DNA of 64,000 nt, from positions 28,535 to 92,534 of the forward strand of contig JAPPBX010000058.1 in NCBI GenBank assembly GCA_026702755.1. Reading direction: 5' to 3'. Both the position numbers and the translations under genes were made by a program. This DNA is from Candidatus Poribacteria bacterium (GTDB taxonomy: Bacteria > Poribacteria > WGA-4E > WGA-3G). Shown piece after piece: positions 19,223 through 27,694 of this stretch (position 1 is its first letter; each line of letters opens with the position of its first letter). The notes below the pieces were generated by a model. The model was not told where the DNA came from. It was given only the letters and a program-made list of their open reading frames with translations, and did not search any database.

Positions 19223-19948
19223 TTGCGCAATTATGTAGAAATCACCGAACGCCTGAAAAATTTAGAAGTACCAATAGAACAAATTGGTATTGCACACGGT
19301 TATCCGATACATCAAATTCGTTTAACATCGTCTGCACCTATGCCTTGTCCGGTACTTATTACTGGTGGTATGCACGGCGATGAGCCTGCCGGTGTTGAAG
19401 CGGTTTTGCAGTTCCTTGAACGTGACAACACCACACTCCTGAAAAACTCTTCGTTTTTGGTAATCCCGTGTATCAATCCCTACGGTTATGTTCATAACAC
19501 ACGCGAGACGCTTGACGGTATAGACATCAATCGCGCTTTTGAGACGGACGATGTTGCCGAGGTTGCTATCCTCAAGAAAGCCTTGGGGCAAACCCAATTC
19601 TCGCTTGCGATAGACTTCCATGAGGACTACGATGCAACCGGGTTTTACCTCTACGAGGGCAAACGGGACGAGAAATACATCGGTCCTCGGCTTGCCACCA
19701 CTGCTAAAACAATCGGTCCATTGGACCCAGATGATCCCGGCGAAGATGCACCAGATCTTGCTGAAGGGGTCTACAAAGTTGCCACTTCATGGGGAACGCA
19801 AGGCTTGACACCTTACCTCTTGCATTTTCATAGCGAACATGTTATTATCTCTGAAACACCGACAGTCTGGCAACTGGAACAACGCGTAGCACTCCATCTA
19901 ACAATACTGGATACCGCACTCGACATTATCTCTGGAAAGGACGTATAA
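19223..19948 (+). CDS. M14-type zinc hydrolase (succinylglutamate desuccinylase/aspartoacylase-like)
   Basis: Zinc-dependent hydrolase of an amide or peptide bond. Seen: the zinc pair H51-x-x-E54 in GGMHGDEPAG, the DINRAF substrate-binding block near residue 101, the third ligand H133 in DFHED, and a late ETPT block holding the expected catalytic Glu. At 241 residues it is close to the small single-domain deacylases and carboxypeptidases. No signal peptide, so cytoplasmic. The start is a TTG at 19223, chosen because AAGGAG lies nine bases upstream and no ATG or GTG fits better. It is directly followed by the enolase-superfamily gene with no gap, so the two form an operon. The substrate is not known. 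Confidence 0.75.
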   Translation: MRNYVEITERLKNLEVPIEQIGIAHGYPIHQIRLTSSAPMPCPVLITGGMHGDEPAGVEAVLQFLERDNTTLLKNSSFLVIPCINPYGYVHNTRETLDGIDINRAFETDDVAEVAILKKALGQTQFSLAIDFHEDYDATGFYLYEGKRDEKYIGPRLATTAKTIGPLDPDDPGEDAPDLAEGVYKVATSWGTQGLTPYLLHFHSEHVIISETPTVWQLEQRVALHLTILDTALDIISGKDV

Positions 19949-21208
19949 ATGGAAGATCAACAGATACAGTCAAATGTCAATACGGCTTCTCAACCTTCAG
20001 CACTAAAGATCACCGACATGCGTATCGTTCGGACCCAAACGGGTGGTCCCATTTTGAAGTTGGACACGAACCAAGGCATTTACGGTCTCGGTGAGGTTCG
20101 CGATGGTGCGAGTCCGACGTACGCACTGATGCTCAAAAGTCGGATTCTGGGTGAAAATCCGTGTAACGTCGATAAAATCTTTCGGCAGATTAAACAGTTC
20201 GGTCACCACGCGCGACAAGGCGGTGGTGTCTGTGGGATTGAAATGGCACTGATGGATTTGGCAGGTAAGGCTTACGGTGTGCCGTGTTATCAACTCGCTG
20301 GCGGCAAATTCCGAGACAAAATTCGATGCTATAGCGATACACCGTCCCTCAGAGACCCCGAAGAGATGGGTAAAATACTCCAAGAACGTATGGACAGGGG
20401 ATTCACCTTCCTGAAGATGGACATCGGTGTTGGGCTGCTTCGCGGAACTCCCGGTACGATTTCTGCACCGGCGGGGAATTTAGAAACCTCTAATCTGATG
20501 CATCCGTTTACCGGCATCCGCTTGACCGAAAAAGGTATCGGTATACTCTGCGAATATGTGGAAACCGTTCGGGGCATTATCGGCTATGAGATTCCGCTCT
20601 CGGTAGATCATTTTGGGCATATCGGTATTGAGGATTGTATCCGTCTTGCAAGAGCGTTAGAGAAATACAATCTCGCGTGGTTGGAGGATATGGTGCCATG
20701 GCAGTATACTGACCAATATGTGCGTCTCTCGAATTCGTGTGCGACCCCCATCTGCACCGGCGAGGACATCTACTGCAAAGAGGACTTCATGCCGCTGTTT
20801 GAGAGCCGAGGGATCGCCATTGCTCACCCCGATATTGCGACATCAGGCGGGATCTTGGAGACGAAAAAGATCGGCGATTTGGCGGAGGAGTACGGCATCG
20901 CGATGGCACTCCACATGGCAGGCACACCTGTTTGCGCGATGGCGAGCGTCCACTGCGCCGCAGCGACATCGAACTTTATGGTGTTAGAAAATCATTCTGT
21001 TGACAATCCGTGGTGGGATGAAATGGTCACAGGCTTGCCGAACCCAATTATTCAAGACGGTTATATCAATGTTCCAGAGACACCGGGGTTAGGTATCGAC
21101 TTGAATGAAGAGGTTATCCGGGAGCATCTCCACGCAGAAGAGACGGGCTACTTCTCACCGACGACAGAATGGGGTTCGGAACGTTCGCATGATAGGCTGT
21201 GGAGTTAA
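19949..21208 (+). CDS. Enolase-superfamily enzyme (mandelate racemase/muconate lactonizing type)
   Basis: Abstracts a proton next to a carboxylate, typically dehydrating or epimerising sugar acids. Metal ligands are at D220, E246 and E272 with the classical spacing of 26 residues. A candidate base lysine is K156 (LKMD, where many relatives have KxK), and H322 (ALHMAGTP) is on the last strands. 419 residues is the normal length. The second member of the KxK pair is Asp here, so it is not a standard mandelate racemase; the substrate cannot be named. It starts right after the stop of the M14-type gene. Together with the nearby uronate-type enzymes it suggests sugar-acid catabolism. Confidence 0.85.
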   Translation: MEDQQIQSNVNTASQPSALKITDMRIVRTQTGGPILKLDTNQGIYGLGEVRDGASPTYALMLKSRILGENPCNVDKIFRQIKQFGHHARQGGGVCGIEMALMDLAGKAYGVPCYQLAGGKFRDKIRCYSDTPSLRDPEEMGKILQERMDRGFTFLKMDIGVGLLRGTPGTISAPAGNLETSNLMHPFTGIRLTEKGIGILCEYVETVRGIIGYEIPLSVDHFGHIGIEDCIRLARALEKYNLAWLEDMVPWQYTDQYVRLSNSCATPICTGEDIYCKEDFMPLFESRGIAIAHPDIATSGGILETKKIGDLAEEYGIAMALHMAGTPVCAMASVHCAAATSNFMVLENHSVDNPWWDEMVTGLPNPIIQDGYINVPETPGLGIDLNEEVIREHLHAEETGYFSPTTEWGSERSHDRLWS

Positions 21209-21222
21209 AGTTTTGGTTGTAA

Positions 21223-21244
21223 GGGCGGATCTCCATATCCGCCC
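21223..21244. repeat. GGGCGGAT/ATCCGCCC palindrome between convergent genes
   Basis: Eight-base arms at 21223-21230 and 21237-21244, between the enolase-type gene and the convergent LRR gene. Possible bidirectional terminator or member of the dispersed hairpins. Confidence 0.55.
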
Positions 21245-21257
21245 GACTTCTATAATC

Positions 21258-23258
21258 CTATTGTCCGAACTGATTTGCTACCTGTACCAAGTCCAAAATG
21301 TTCACAACCCCATCGCCATTAACGTCCGGTTCATCAGTACCGAATCCATTAGCAACTGCCACCAAGTCCAGTATGTTTATAGTGCCATCTCCGTTCACAT
21401 CCACTGTAGGAGGGGTTTGTAATCCCGATTTCAGATAAATCTCACCGTCTAAATCAGGAATAACATGGGTGGTATTTCGCAATCCACTTTCTACGCCCGT
21501 TGCCTGTTCTGGTAGGCGAATTTTTTGTGCCTGTCCGCTGCGATTGTAAACTGCCCAGCCGTTGGTAAACTCACGCATGAAGATGCCATCGCGGTTTTCG
21601 TATTGTCTCCCTTTTTCACCAATAGGGCGACCAAGGGGGGCATCCCAGAACGGATACCAGTAATTGAGTGTATCATCAAGCCATCTCTGCCAAAAGTTCG
21701 CTACATATCCCACACAGACATAACCATCAGAAAGTGTGAGACCTCTCGCTGTGAGTAGACGCATGCTACGTTGATTATCAGTGCTGTCAGGGGGTTCTGA
21801 TGGATCTAAAGGTCCATGTGCCCAGTTAACAATAGGTTCTCTGAAATTTTCCTCGTTCCATGTCAAGACTTCGTCGAATAACTGAAGCCGCTTATAGGTT
21901 TCCTCACCGCTCCCTAGAGAATCCTTTCCATATTCCATAGCGGAACCATTGATAAACTCGGCATAGTGTCTAAGTTTCGTATGATTTCCATTTAATATTA
22001 GTAAAAAGTCATCTCGTACCTGCGCGCGAACCTCACGTAATATTCGGATGTATGCCGCAATTATTGCTTCTTCTGGTTCTCCAGGGGCACCGACACAACC
22101 GACCCCGTGACCAAGGAAACAATCTAACAAGACTCCATCAAAAATACCACACTTTGCAAAACCGACTATTCGTTCAATCAGTAGATCTTGTAAATCCGGG
22201 TTCAAAATATTCATGACATATTCTCCATTGTTGTTCCTGAGAACCTCACCACTACTATCCCTCAGGAAAAAATCAGAATCTATTGGAAAATAAGCAGATG
22301 CCTCCTTTGAAGGACGATGGTTGTGAACTCGGACTTCAGGAACAAGGAGTGTGTTGGGATTGTCTTTAAGAAGTTGTTGACGGATTTCTCTTGCTTTCTG
22401 AATATCACCGGTAAGATGAGTGGCTAAGCCCTGGTATAGAAAATGATTCCAATACAGACCCAAAAAAGAACCATAATGGAAATCGTATTTAGATGAATTT
22501 TCAGCCCAGAAGCCGATTATTGATGGAAAATCCCTATTCTGAATACGTTCCGTGACAGAGGGTCCCGATGGCGAAAAATCACAAATGGTATCGTAGGAAA
22601 ATTCCGAAAGATTCAGATCTGAAACTGGAGAGATATCCTGGATATTATTGTACTTTACATGTAAGCTACGGAGTTTCTTCAGGTTAGACAACGGACTTAT
22701 ATCCATAATCCCATTACCTTCGAGAAAAAGTATTTCTAAATTGATGAGTCCCGCGAGCGAATGAACCTCCTCGATCCGGTTATTTGTGAGATTTAACTCG
22801 CGGAACTTCTTCAGTCCTCCCAGCGGGGTTATATCTGAGATACCGTTCCCTTCAAAAGAGAGAACTTCTAAGTTGATGAGAGATGCCAAAGGACGCAGGT
22901 CAAGATTTGTAGAATTTCCGGGGAAGTGCCAGAAATGGAGCTCCACCAATTGTATCAAATTAGACAATGGACGCAAGTCTGTTATAGGATTCTGACTAAT
23001 GTCAAGTTCCCTGAGATTCGCCGCAAACTCCAAGCCCGTGATGTCAGAAATTCCCCTGTTTTTCAGATATAGAGACTCAATCCATGGCATTTTATCTTTT
23101 GTCAAAAGTTCGTTCACAGGAAGCTTTAAAGTCTCGCGTACGACTTGCTGCAAATTCGCATCTGGCATCCACTCCTCTTGTGCCAATACAGCACCACACG
23201 CAATGAAAAGACACACGCATGCTGTAAAAACGTTAGAAAACAGCCTCTTTTTCGTCAC
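21258..23258 (-). CDS. Secreted protein: leucine-rich repeats, glycosidase-like domain, dockerin-like C-terminus
   Basis: About 666 residues. A signal peptide ends near VLAQ. Residues about 60-230 hold internalin-type LRRs (LRELDISQNPITDLRPLSNL and similar 22-residue units). The middle, about 240-590, looks like a TIM-barrel of the 'hypothetical glycosyl hydrolase' kind: GIFDGVLLDCFLGHG, LLILNGNH and FINGSAMEYG fit strand ends. The C-terminus has two dockerin-type calcium loops, DVNGDGTINILDLV and DVNGDGVVNILDLV. The start is either TTG at 23261 or GTG at 23258; GTG is better spaced from AGGAG, so I used it. It is probably cell-surface or secreted, binding a glycan or protein by the LRRs. Confidence 0.78.
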   Translation of the reverse strand: MTKKRLFSNVFTACVCLFIACGAVLAQEEWMPDANLQQVVRETLKLPVNELLTKDKMPWIESLYLKNRGISDITGLEFAANLRELDISQNPITDLRPLSNLIQLVELHFWHFPGNSTNLDLRPLASLINLEVLSFEGNGISDITPLGGLKKFRELNLTNNRIEEVHSLAGLINLEILFLEGNGIMDISPLSNLKKLRSLHVKYNNIQDISPVSDLNLSEFSYDTICDFSPSGPSVTERIQNRDFPSIIGFWAENSSKYDFHYGSFLGLYWNHFLYQGLATHLTGDIQKAREIRQQLLKDNPNTLLVPEVRVHNHRPSKEASAYFPIDSDFFLRDSSGEVLRNNNGEYVMNILNPDLQDLLIERIVGFAKCGIFDGVLLDCFLGHGVGCVGAPGEPEEAIIAAYIRILREVRAQVRDDFLLILNGNHTKLRHYAEFINGSAMEYGKDSLGSGEETYKRLQLFDEVLTWNEENFREPIVNWAHGPLDPSEPPDSTDNQRSMRLLTARGLTLSDGYVCVGYVANFWQRWLDDTLNYWYPFWDAPLGRPIGEKGRQYENRDGIFMREFTNGWAVYNRSGQAQKIRLPEQATGVESGLRNTTHVIPDLDGEIYLKSGLQTPPTVDVNGDGTINILDLVAVANGFGTDEPDVNGDGVVNILDLVQVANQFGQ

Positions 23259-23532
23259 CAAATGTCTCCTTCTTTTAATTATGTAAGTTTGAAAAAAGTT
23301 TTAGAAGTTAAAAGGCATATTTATCAAGCTCACGTTACAATCATTAAAGACACAATTTTTTCGCCAAACGTTACATCCTGTGAAAAAATCATAAGACAGT
23401 GGTTTACAATTGCGGGATGGAGTTTCTATTCCCAACGCTTCTCTGGTAATTGACCTCCCAAAAATAAACCTGCTGTCAAAATTTGCCTTTTCTCAAACTC
23501 ATGTTGTAAAAATATATTTCATATCTCCAACC

Positions 23533-24660
23533 TTATGGAATCAAAGCAACGTAAACCTGTGAATGCCCTGATACATCCGATGTATACACGACAGCGGTCT
23601 CGTCTGGGCTGAAAGAGGGATGCGGGTGTGTCCATTGCGGTCCGTAAACGGTGTCCACCTTCATCTCCATCCAACTGAGAGATTTTTCTCTGTCGCCTGC
23701 TTGTTGTGCTGCTGCCCAATCCTCGGCGAGTGCGTACCGAGATGTTTTCCACTGGCTGCCACTTGATGAACTTTGCGGATGACAGATAGGCGTATGCTTA
23801 CCAGTTTCCACGTCAACCAAACGCAGACCGATATCGGGGTGGACGGTGTCACACAACACCTTTGTCCCATCGCGATTGCTGGCGATGTGCCACGCGTTAA
23901 AATCAGCAATCGTCTGCATCTGTAAGGTTTCCAAAGACATCCGCCGAAGGGCGTAGGGCCAATGCGTCACAATCAATTCATCTAACGCGCCGAGGAAGGT
24001 TTCGTGGACAAGAAACTCGTTATTGTCGTGCTGATAGAGCGAACGGTTTTCTGTGCCATCCCGTTTGATGGTCCACATCCGGGGTGCAGGGTCGCCGGAA
24101 TATGCGATGAGATCAGGGTGTTTCGGATGAAACTGCGGATGGATAATCGTCTGATCTGGAGACGTATAGATAACCTCGCCGCCGCTGCCATCTGTAGCAG
24201 TCACGGTGATATGCGATTTGTCGTCGCGTTTCATGGCTGTTACGATAAACCGCTCATCCGCACTGACGCTACATTCGCCGAGACTTCCATTGAGAAATTC
24301 TGCAAGCACACGTTCCTCAAAAGTATTGAGATGGATTGCCTTTATAGCGTCTGCTTGCGTGTAAAAGAGTTCGGTGCCGTCTTTGGAAATCACGCCGGAG
24401 TAGCCGTGAACCTCATCGGCATCCGTCAGCTGCACAATATCGCCGTTGGGAAATTCCAGTTTGAAAAAATTCGGTTTTCCTGAACGGTAGGAGGTAAAGA
24501 TAAGATGTTCTTGGTCAGGCGTGAACGAGGAGGTAAGGAAGTAAAGGTTATGGTTGATAGAAGTATCGTTTGTAAGTTGATAAATATGCGCGCCCGTTTG
24601 GTCGTCTTGAAATTCACGTAGTTCTGAGGGATGAACGGACGCTTTGGCATAGCTCGTCAT
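23533..24660 (-). CDS. Oligogalacturonate lyase-like protein (PL22 type seven-bladed propeller)
   Basis: Likely cleaves unsaturated or saturated digalacturonate to ketodeoxyuronates. The sequence is a TolB/WD-like propeller along its whole 375 residues. The manganese-binding triplet known from PL22 enzymes, Q-x-x-H-x-H, is present near the end as QWTHPH (Q342, H345, H347). The stretch DLIAYSGDPAPRMWTIKRDG is typical of PL22. No signal peptide, so cytoplasmic, as for this family. The ATG at 24660 is chosen because AAGGAG lies five bases upstream; the GTG two codons earlier overlaps that site. Neighbours include other enzymes for uronate-like sugars. Confidence 0.72.
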   Translation of the reverse strand: MTSYAKASVHPSELREFQDDQTGAHIYQLTNDTSINHNLYFLTSSFTPDQEHLIFTSYRSGKPNFFKLEFPNGDIVQLTDADEVHGYSGVISKDGTELFYTQADAIKAIHLNTFEERVLAEFLNGSLGECSVSADERFIVTAMKRDDKSHITVTATDGSGGEVIYTSPDQTIIHPQFHPKHPDLIAYSGDPAPRMWTIKRDGTENRSLYQHDNNEFLVHETFLGALDELIVTHWPYALRRMSLETLQMQTIADFNAWHIASNRDGTKVLCDTVHPDIGLRLVDVETGKHTPICHPQSSSSGSQWKTSRYALAEDWAAAQQAGDREKSLSWMEMKVDTVYGPQWTHPHPSFSPDETAVVYTSDVSGHSQVYVALIP

Positions 24661-24695
24661 AATCACTCCTTGTAAATCTGTTTATGAGGTAAATT

Positions 24696-25529
24696 TTACG
24701 AATTGAAAAGATAGTTTAGCAGCTGCGTGCCTTCTCGGAAATCGCGGATGATGATGTCTGCACCGGCACGGATCAAACGTTCTCGTTTATCGGCATTCAT
24801 ATTATAGATATTATCTTCTACGGACGCGACACCAACAGCGATTGCTCCGACCGTTTTAGCGTTTTCGATCTCCACGTATCCGTCTCCGATGATGAGCAAT
24901 TCGCTGCCACTCAACTGGAAGTCTGCGATGATTTTCTGGATAACCATGGCTTTGGAAAACTTCTTATATTCCCGCAACGCACCGAAAATGCCACCGTCAA
25001 AATACGGGGCAACACCGAGTAGCGACGCTTCATTTTTGACGAATTCAACGTCTGTTCCACTGGCAAGATAGCAGCTTATCCCCATCTCACGCAGCGTTTG
25101 GAGAAATTCAAGGGACATCGGCACCCGAAGTGGGTCGGCAGGCAGTGTTCCTGCTGCGAGTCCAGCAATCCGTTCCTCAACAATAGGCAGCAATCGGCGG
25201 TTATATTCATCTTTGTAAGCAAGCGGTTCTTTCGGTGCGCCGCCACGTTTCTCAATTTCTTCGCTTAACTGCATCATCTGATAGATCGTCTGTTTACCGG
25301 TCAACCTATCCACAAATTCAACGACAATCGCCTCAAGTTCCGCTTCTGTCTCGGGGGCATCCGTTTCCGTTTGAAGGTATTCAACCATCATCGGTACCAT
25401 CACGTTCTGCCAACCGTCTCGGATAAGCGAGATTGTCCCGTCGAAATCGAAAACGACGTGACGGATGTTCCCGGTTTGGATTTCACGATGGATTTCAATT
25501 GAAGTATTATCCAAAAAAACGTTTTGCAT
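24696..25529 (-). CDS. HAD-superfamily hydrolase
   Basis: 277 residues. Motif I is DFDGT with D28 and D30; motif II is the ASGTD stretch; motif IV is IIGDGYVEIENAK. A cap domain lies between motifs I and II (about 40-140). It is probably a phosphatase for a small phosphorylated metabolite such as a sugar phosphate. Cytoplasmic. It sits just upstream of the PL22-like gene on the same strand (35 bp gap), so the two are likely one operon. The ATG at 25529 is preceded by AGGATA. Confidence 0.85.
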   Translation of the reverse strand: MQNVFLDNTSIEIHREIQTGNIRHVVFDFDGTISLIRDGWQNVMVPMMVEYLQTETDAPETEAELEAIVVEFVDRLTGKQTIYQMMQLSEEIEKRGGAPKEPLAYKDEYNRRLLPIVEERIAGLAAGTLPADPLRVPMSLEFLQTLREMGISCYLASGTDVEFVKNEASLLGVAPYFDGGIFGALREYKKFSKAMVIQKIIADFQLSGSELLIIGDGYVEIENAKTVGAIAVGVASVEDNIYNMNADKRERLIRAGADIIIRDFREGTQLLNYLFNS

Positions 25530-25762
25530 TATGTATCCTGAAATTGGCTATCGGCTTTCAGCCGTCGGCAAAGAAAATATCCGGCAATGACCTAAATTGT
25601 GTCTCCACACACTGACCGCTGACCACCAATAAACATTAAAAAGGCATTGAACCCTCTATTTTTTCGTGATAGTATAATGGTATTGCCATAGTTAAGCAAG
25701 TCTTTTCCCTGATACTTGCAGTCTCCAACTTGCTATAAAAGATTACAGCAGGAATACAATCG

Positions 25763-26638
25763 GTGAACGAAAAAGAGATAATCAAAAAAATCCAACGTAT
25801 CGAAATATTTACCAATCGTCTTGTTAACACCGTCTTTGCTGGAGAGTATGAGAGTGTTTTCAAAGGACAAGGGATCACCTTTGATGAAGTCCGCGAGTAT
25901 CAGGTAGGCGATGAAATCCGGACGATTGATTGGAATGTCACCGCACGGATGGGACAGGCTTACATCAAAAAGTACGTAGAAGAACGCGAACTCGTGATGA
26001 TGTTGGTTGTGGATATGAGTGCCTCAACCAGTTTCGGTAGTATCGCCGAAACGAAGGCAGAAATTGCCGCCGAAATTGCGGCACTCCTCGCCTTTTCCGC
26101 CATCAAAAACAACGACAAAGTCGGGCTTATCTGCTTTACAGATACTGTTGAACACTTCGTCCCACCACGCAAAGGGAAAAGACACGTCTTACGCGTCGTT
26201 CGGGACATTCTCCATTTTCAACCGAAACAATCCAGAACAAACATTGAAACGGCGTTGTCGTTCGTTGATCGTGTGCTCAAACCGCACAGCGTTGTGTTTC
26301 TCATATCAGATTTCAAGGATATAGGGTATGAAAAGCAGTTACGCTTGAGTGGCAAGCGACATTCGCTTATCGCGATTACCTTGCAGGACAGACGTGAGGT
26401 GGAGTTGCCGGATGTCGGGCTCATCGAATTGGAGGACGCTGAGAGCGGAGAAACGGTCATTTTAGATACGCGTTCCGAGAAGGCACGACGAATGTATACG
26501 GAACTTAATCAGCGTGCCGATGCGGAACGTCGGCAGATTTTTCGAGCAAGTCAGGTCGATTCTATTCATATCAGGACAGATGAGTCGTATGTGAAACCGC
26601 TTATCCGATTTTTCCGTCAACGTGCCGCGCGAGGTTAA
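25763..26638 (+). CDS. DUF58 protein with von Willebrand A-like domain
   Basis: 291 residues. The DUF58 signature GDEIRTIDWNVTAR is at about residues 50-63. A metal-ion-dependent adhesion motif DMSAS follows at about 85. Such proteins usually work with MoxR-type AAA ATPases, but no MoxR gene is next to it in this window. Function is not established. The start is GTG at 25763 after an AGGA site. A TATAAT hexamer at 25673-25678 may be its -10 box, though no well-spaced -35 is seen. Confidence 0.85.
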   Translation: MNEKEIIKKIQRIEIFTNRLVNTVFAGEYESVFKGQGITFDEVREYQVGDEIRTIDWNVTARMGQAYIKKYVEERELVMMLVVDMSASTSFGSIAETKAEIAAEIAALLAFSAIKNNDKVGLICFTDTVEHFVPPRKGKRHVLRVVRDILHFQPKQSRTNIETALSFVDRVLKPHSVVFLISDFKDIGYEKQLRLSGKRHSLIAITLQDRREVELPDVGLIELEDAESGETVILDTRSEKARRMYTELNQRADAERRQIFRASQVDSIHIRTDESYVKPLIRFFRQRAARG

Positions 26639-26772
26639 AGTCCGTATAGATTATGAGCAAATTAGTGGTAAAATTTAACACAAACCTTTGTTCAGAAAGA
26701 CCCCCGACTGTAGATGCTGGACGATTTAGACTTCACCGTTGATGAAGACATTTTACGGGCTTTCGATGCAGA

Positions 26773-27669
26773 CTAATCCTTTTCCGTTTCCGAATCTTTT
26801 GTCAATGTCCGCCAAAATGAACGCGAGGGACGGTTCATGTTGTCAAACATCTCATAATTTTCGTTCTTACAAAACTCGTAGAGTGCTTCGGTTAGCGGAA
26901 TCTCAAACCCCGCGGCTTCCGCTGCTGCAAGGAAATAGGGCAATTCTGGATATTTGACGACGAGTGTTCCACCTTCTCCGTCTATGATACGTTTGGCGAT
27001 TCTATCGAACTGTCCACGCCAACCATCGCCCATACCGATCGCTTCACGGATTGCGGTTGGATCCACGCCTGCACAAACACCATAAGCCATTGCCTCCATG
27101 AAGGCTGCGTCCCCAAGTCCCATCGCCAGTTGGTTTACGCCTTTGACGATCTGCCCGGAGCCGCTCGGACCGCAATAGACCACGTATTTCGGTTCTCCGA
27201 GAACTTCTAAGATCGGACGGCACCTTTTGACAGCTTCTGCCTCGCCACCGACAAAAATCCGAAGTGTGCCTGTTTCGGATCCATGTGGTCCACCGCTCAC
27301 GGGAGCGTCTATCAGTGTGGCACCCTTTTCGGCGAATGCTGTCGCCAGTTCCTTTGTTTTCTCTACTTCTGTCGTGCCTAAATCAATAAAGATCTGATCC
27401 TCGTTTGCATTGGGGATGAAGTGTTGTTCAGCAACGCTGCAGAAGACATCGGAGGAACGCAAACTGGTCATGACGACAGCGCTGTTTTTAACAACTTCGG
27501 CAGTATCGTTCCCCGCAGTTGCTCCGGTTGCAGTGAGTGCTGTGCATTTTGCGGCATCAATGTCGTATCCGATAAGCGGATATCCGGCGTTATGGAGGTT
27601 TTTCGCCATCCTTCCGCCCATACTTCCGAGTCCAATAACGCCTATTGTTGGGAGTTGTTGAAGTGTCAT
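26773..27669 (-). CDS. 3-hydroxyisobutyrate dehydrogenase family protein
   Basis: NAD(P)-dependent beta-hydroxyacid dehydrogenase, 298 residues. The Rossmann motif GLGSMGGRMA is near residue 13, the substrate-binding DAPVSGGPHGSETGTL is near residue 120, and the catalytic-lysine block GSGQIVKGVNQ is near residue 170. Relatives include tartronate semialdehyde reductase and 3-hydroxyisobutyrate dehydrogenase; the exact substrate is unclear. Next to glycoside and uronate enzymes it may finish sugar-acid breakdown. It lies 25 bp downstream of the GH32-like gene on the same strand, so probably in the same operon. Confidence 0.88.
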   Translation of the reverse strand: MTLQQLPTIGVIGLGSMGGRMAKNLHNAGYPLIGYDIDAAKCTALTATGATAGNDTAEVVKNSAVVMTSLRSSDVFCSVAEQHFIPNANEDQIFIDLGTTEVEKTKELATAFAEKGATLIDAPVSGGPHGSETGTLRIFVGGEAEAVKRCRPILEVLGEPKYVVYCGPSGSGQIVKGVNQLAMGLGDAAFMEAMAYGVCAGVDPTAIREAIGMGDGWRGQFDRIAKRIIDGEGGTLVVKYPELPYFLAAAEAAGFEIPLTEALYEFCKNENYEMFDNMNRPSRSFWRTLTKDSETEKD

Positions 27670-27694
27670 AATTTTCCTGAGACTGTTGACATAA

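Noticed and set aside
26714..26776. 20-codon ORF ending before the 3-hydroxyisobutyrate-dehydrogenase-like gene
   Set aside because: Too short, no ribosome site and a stop just before it; may be a remnant but cannot be supported.
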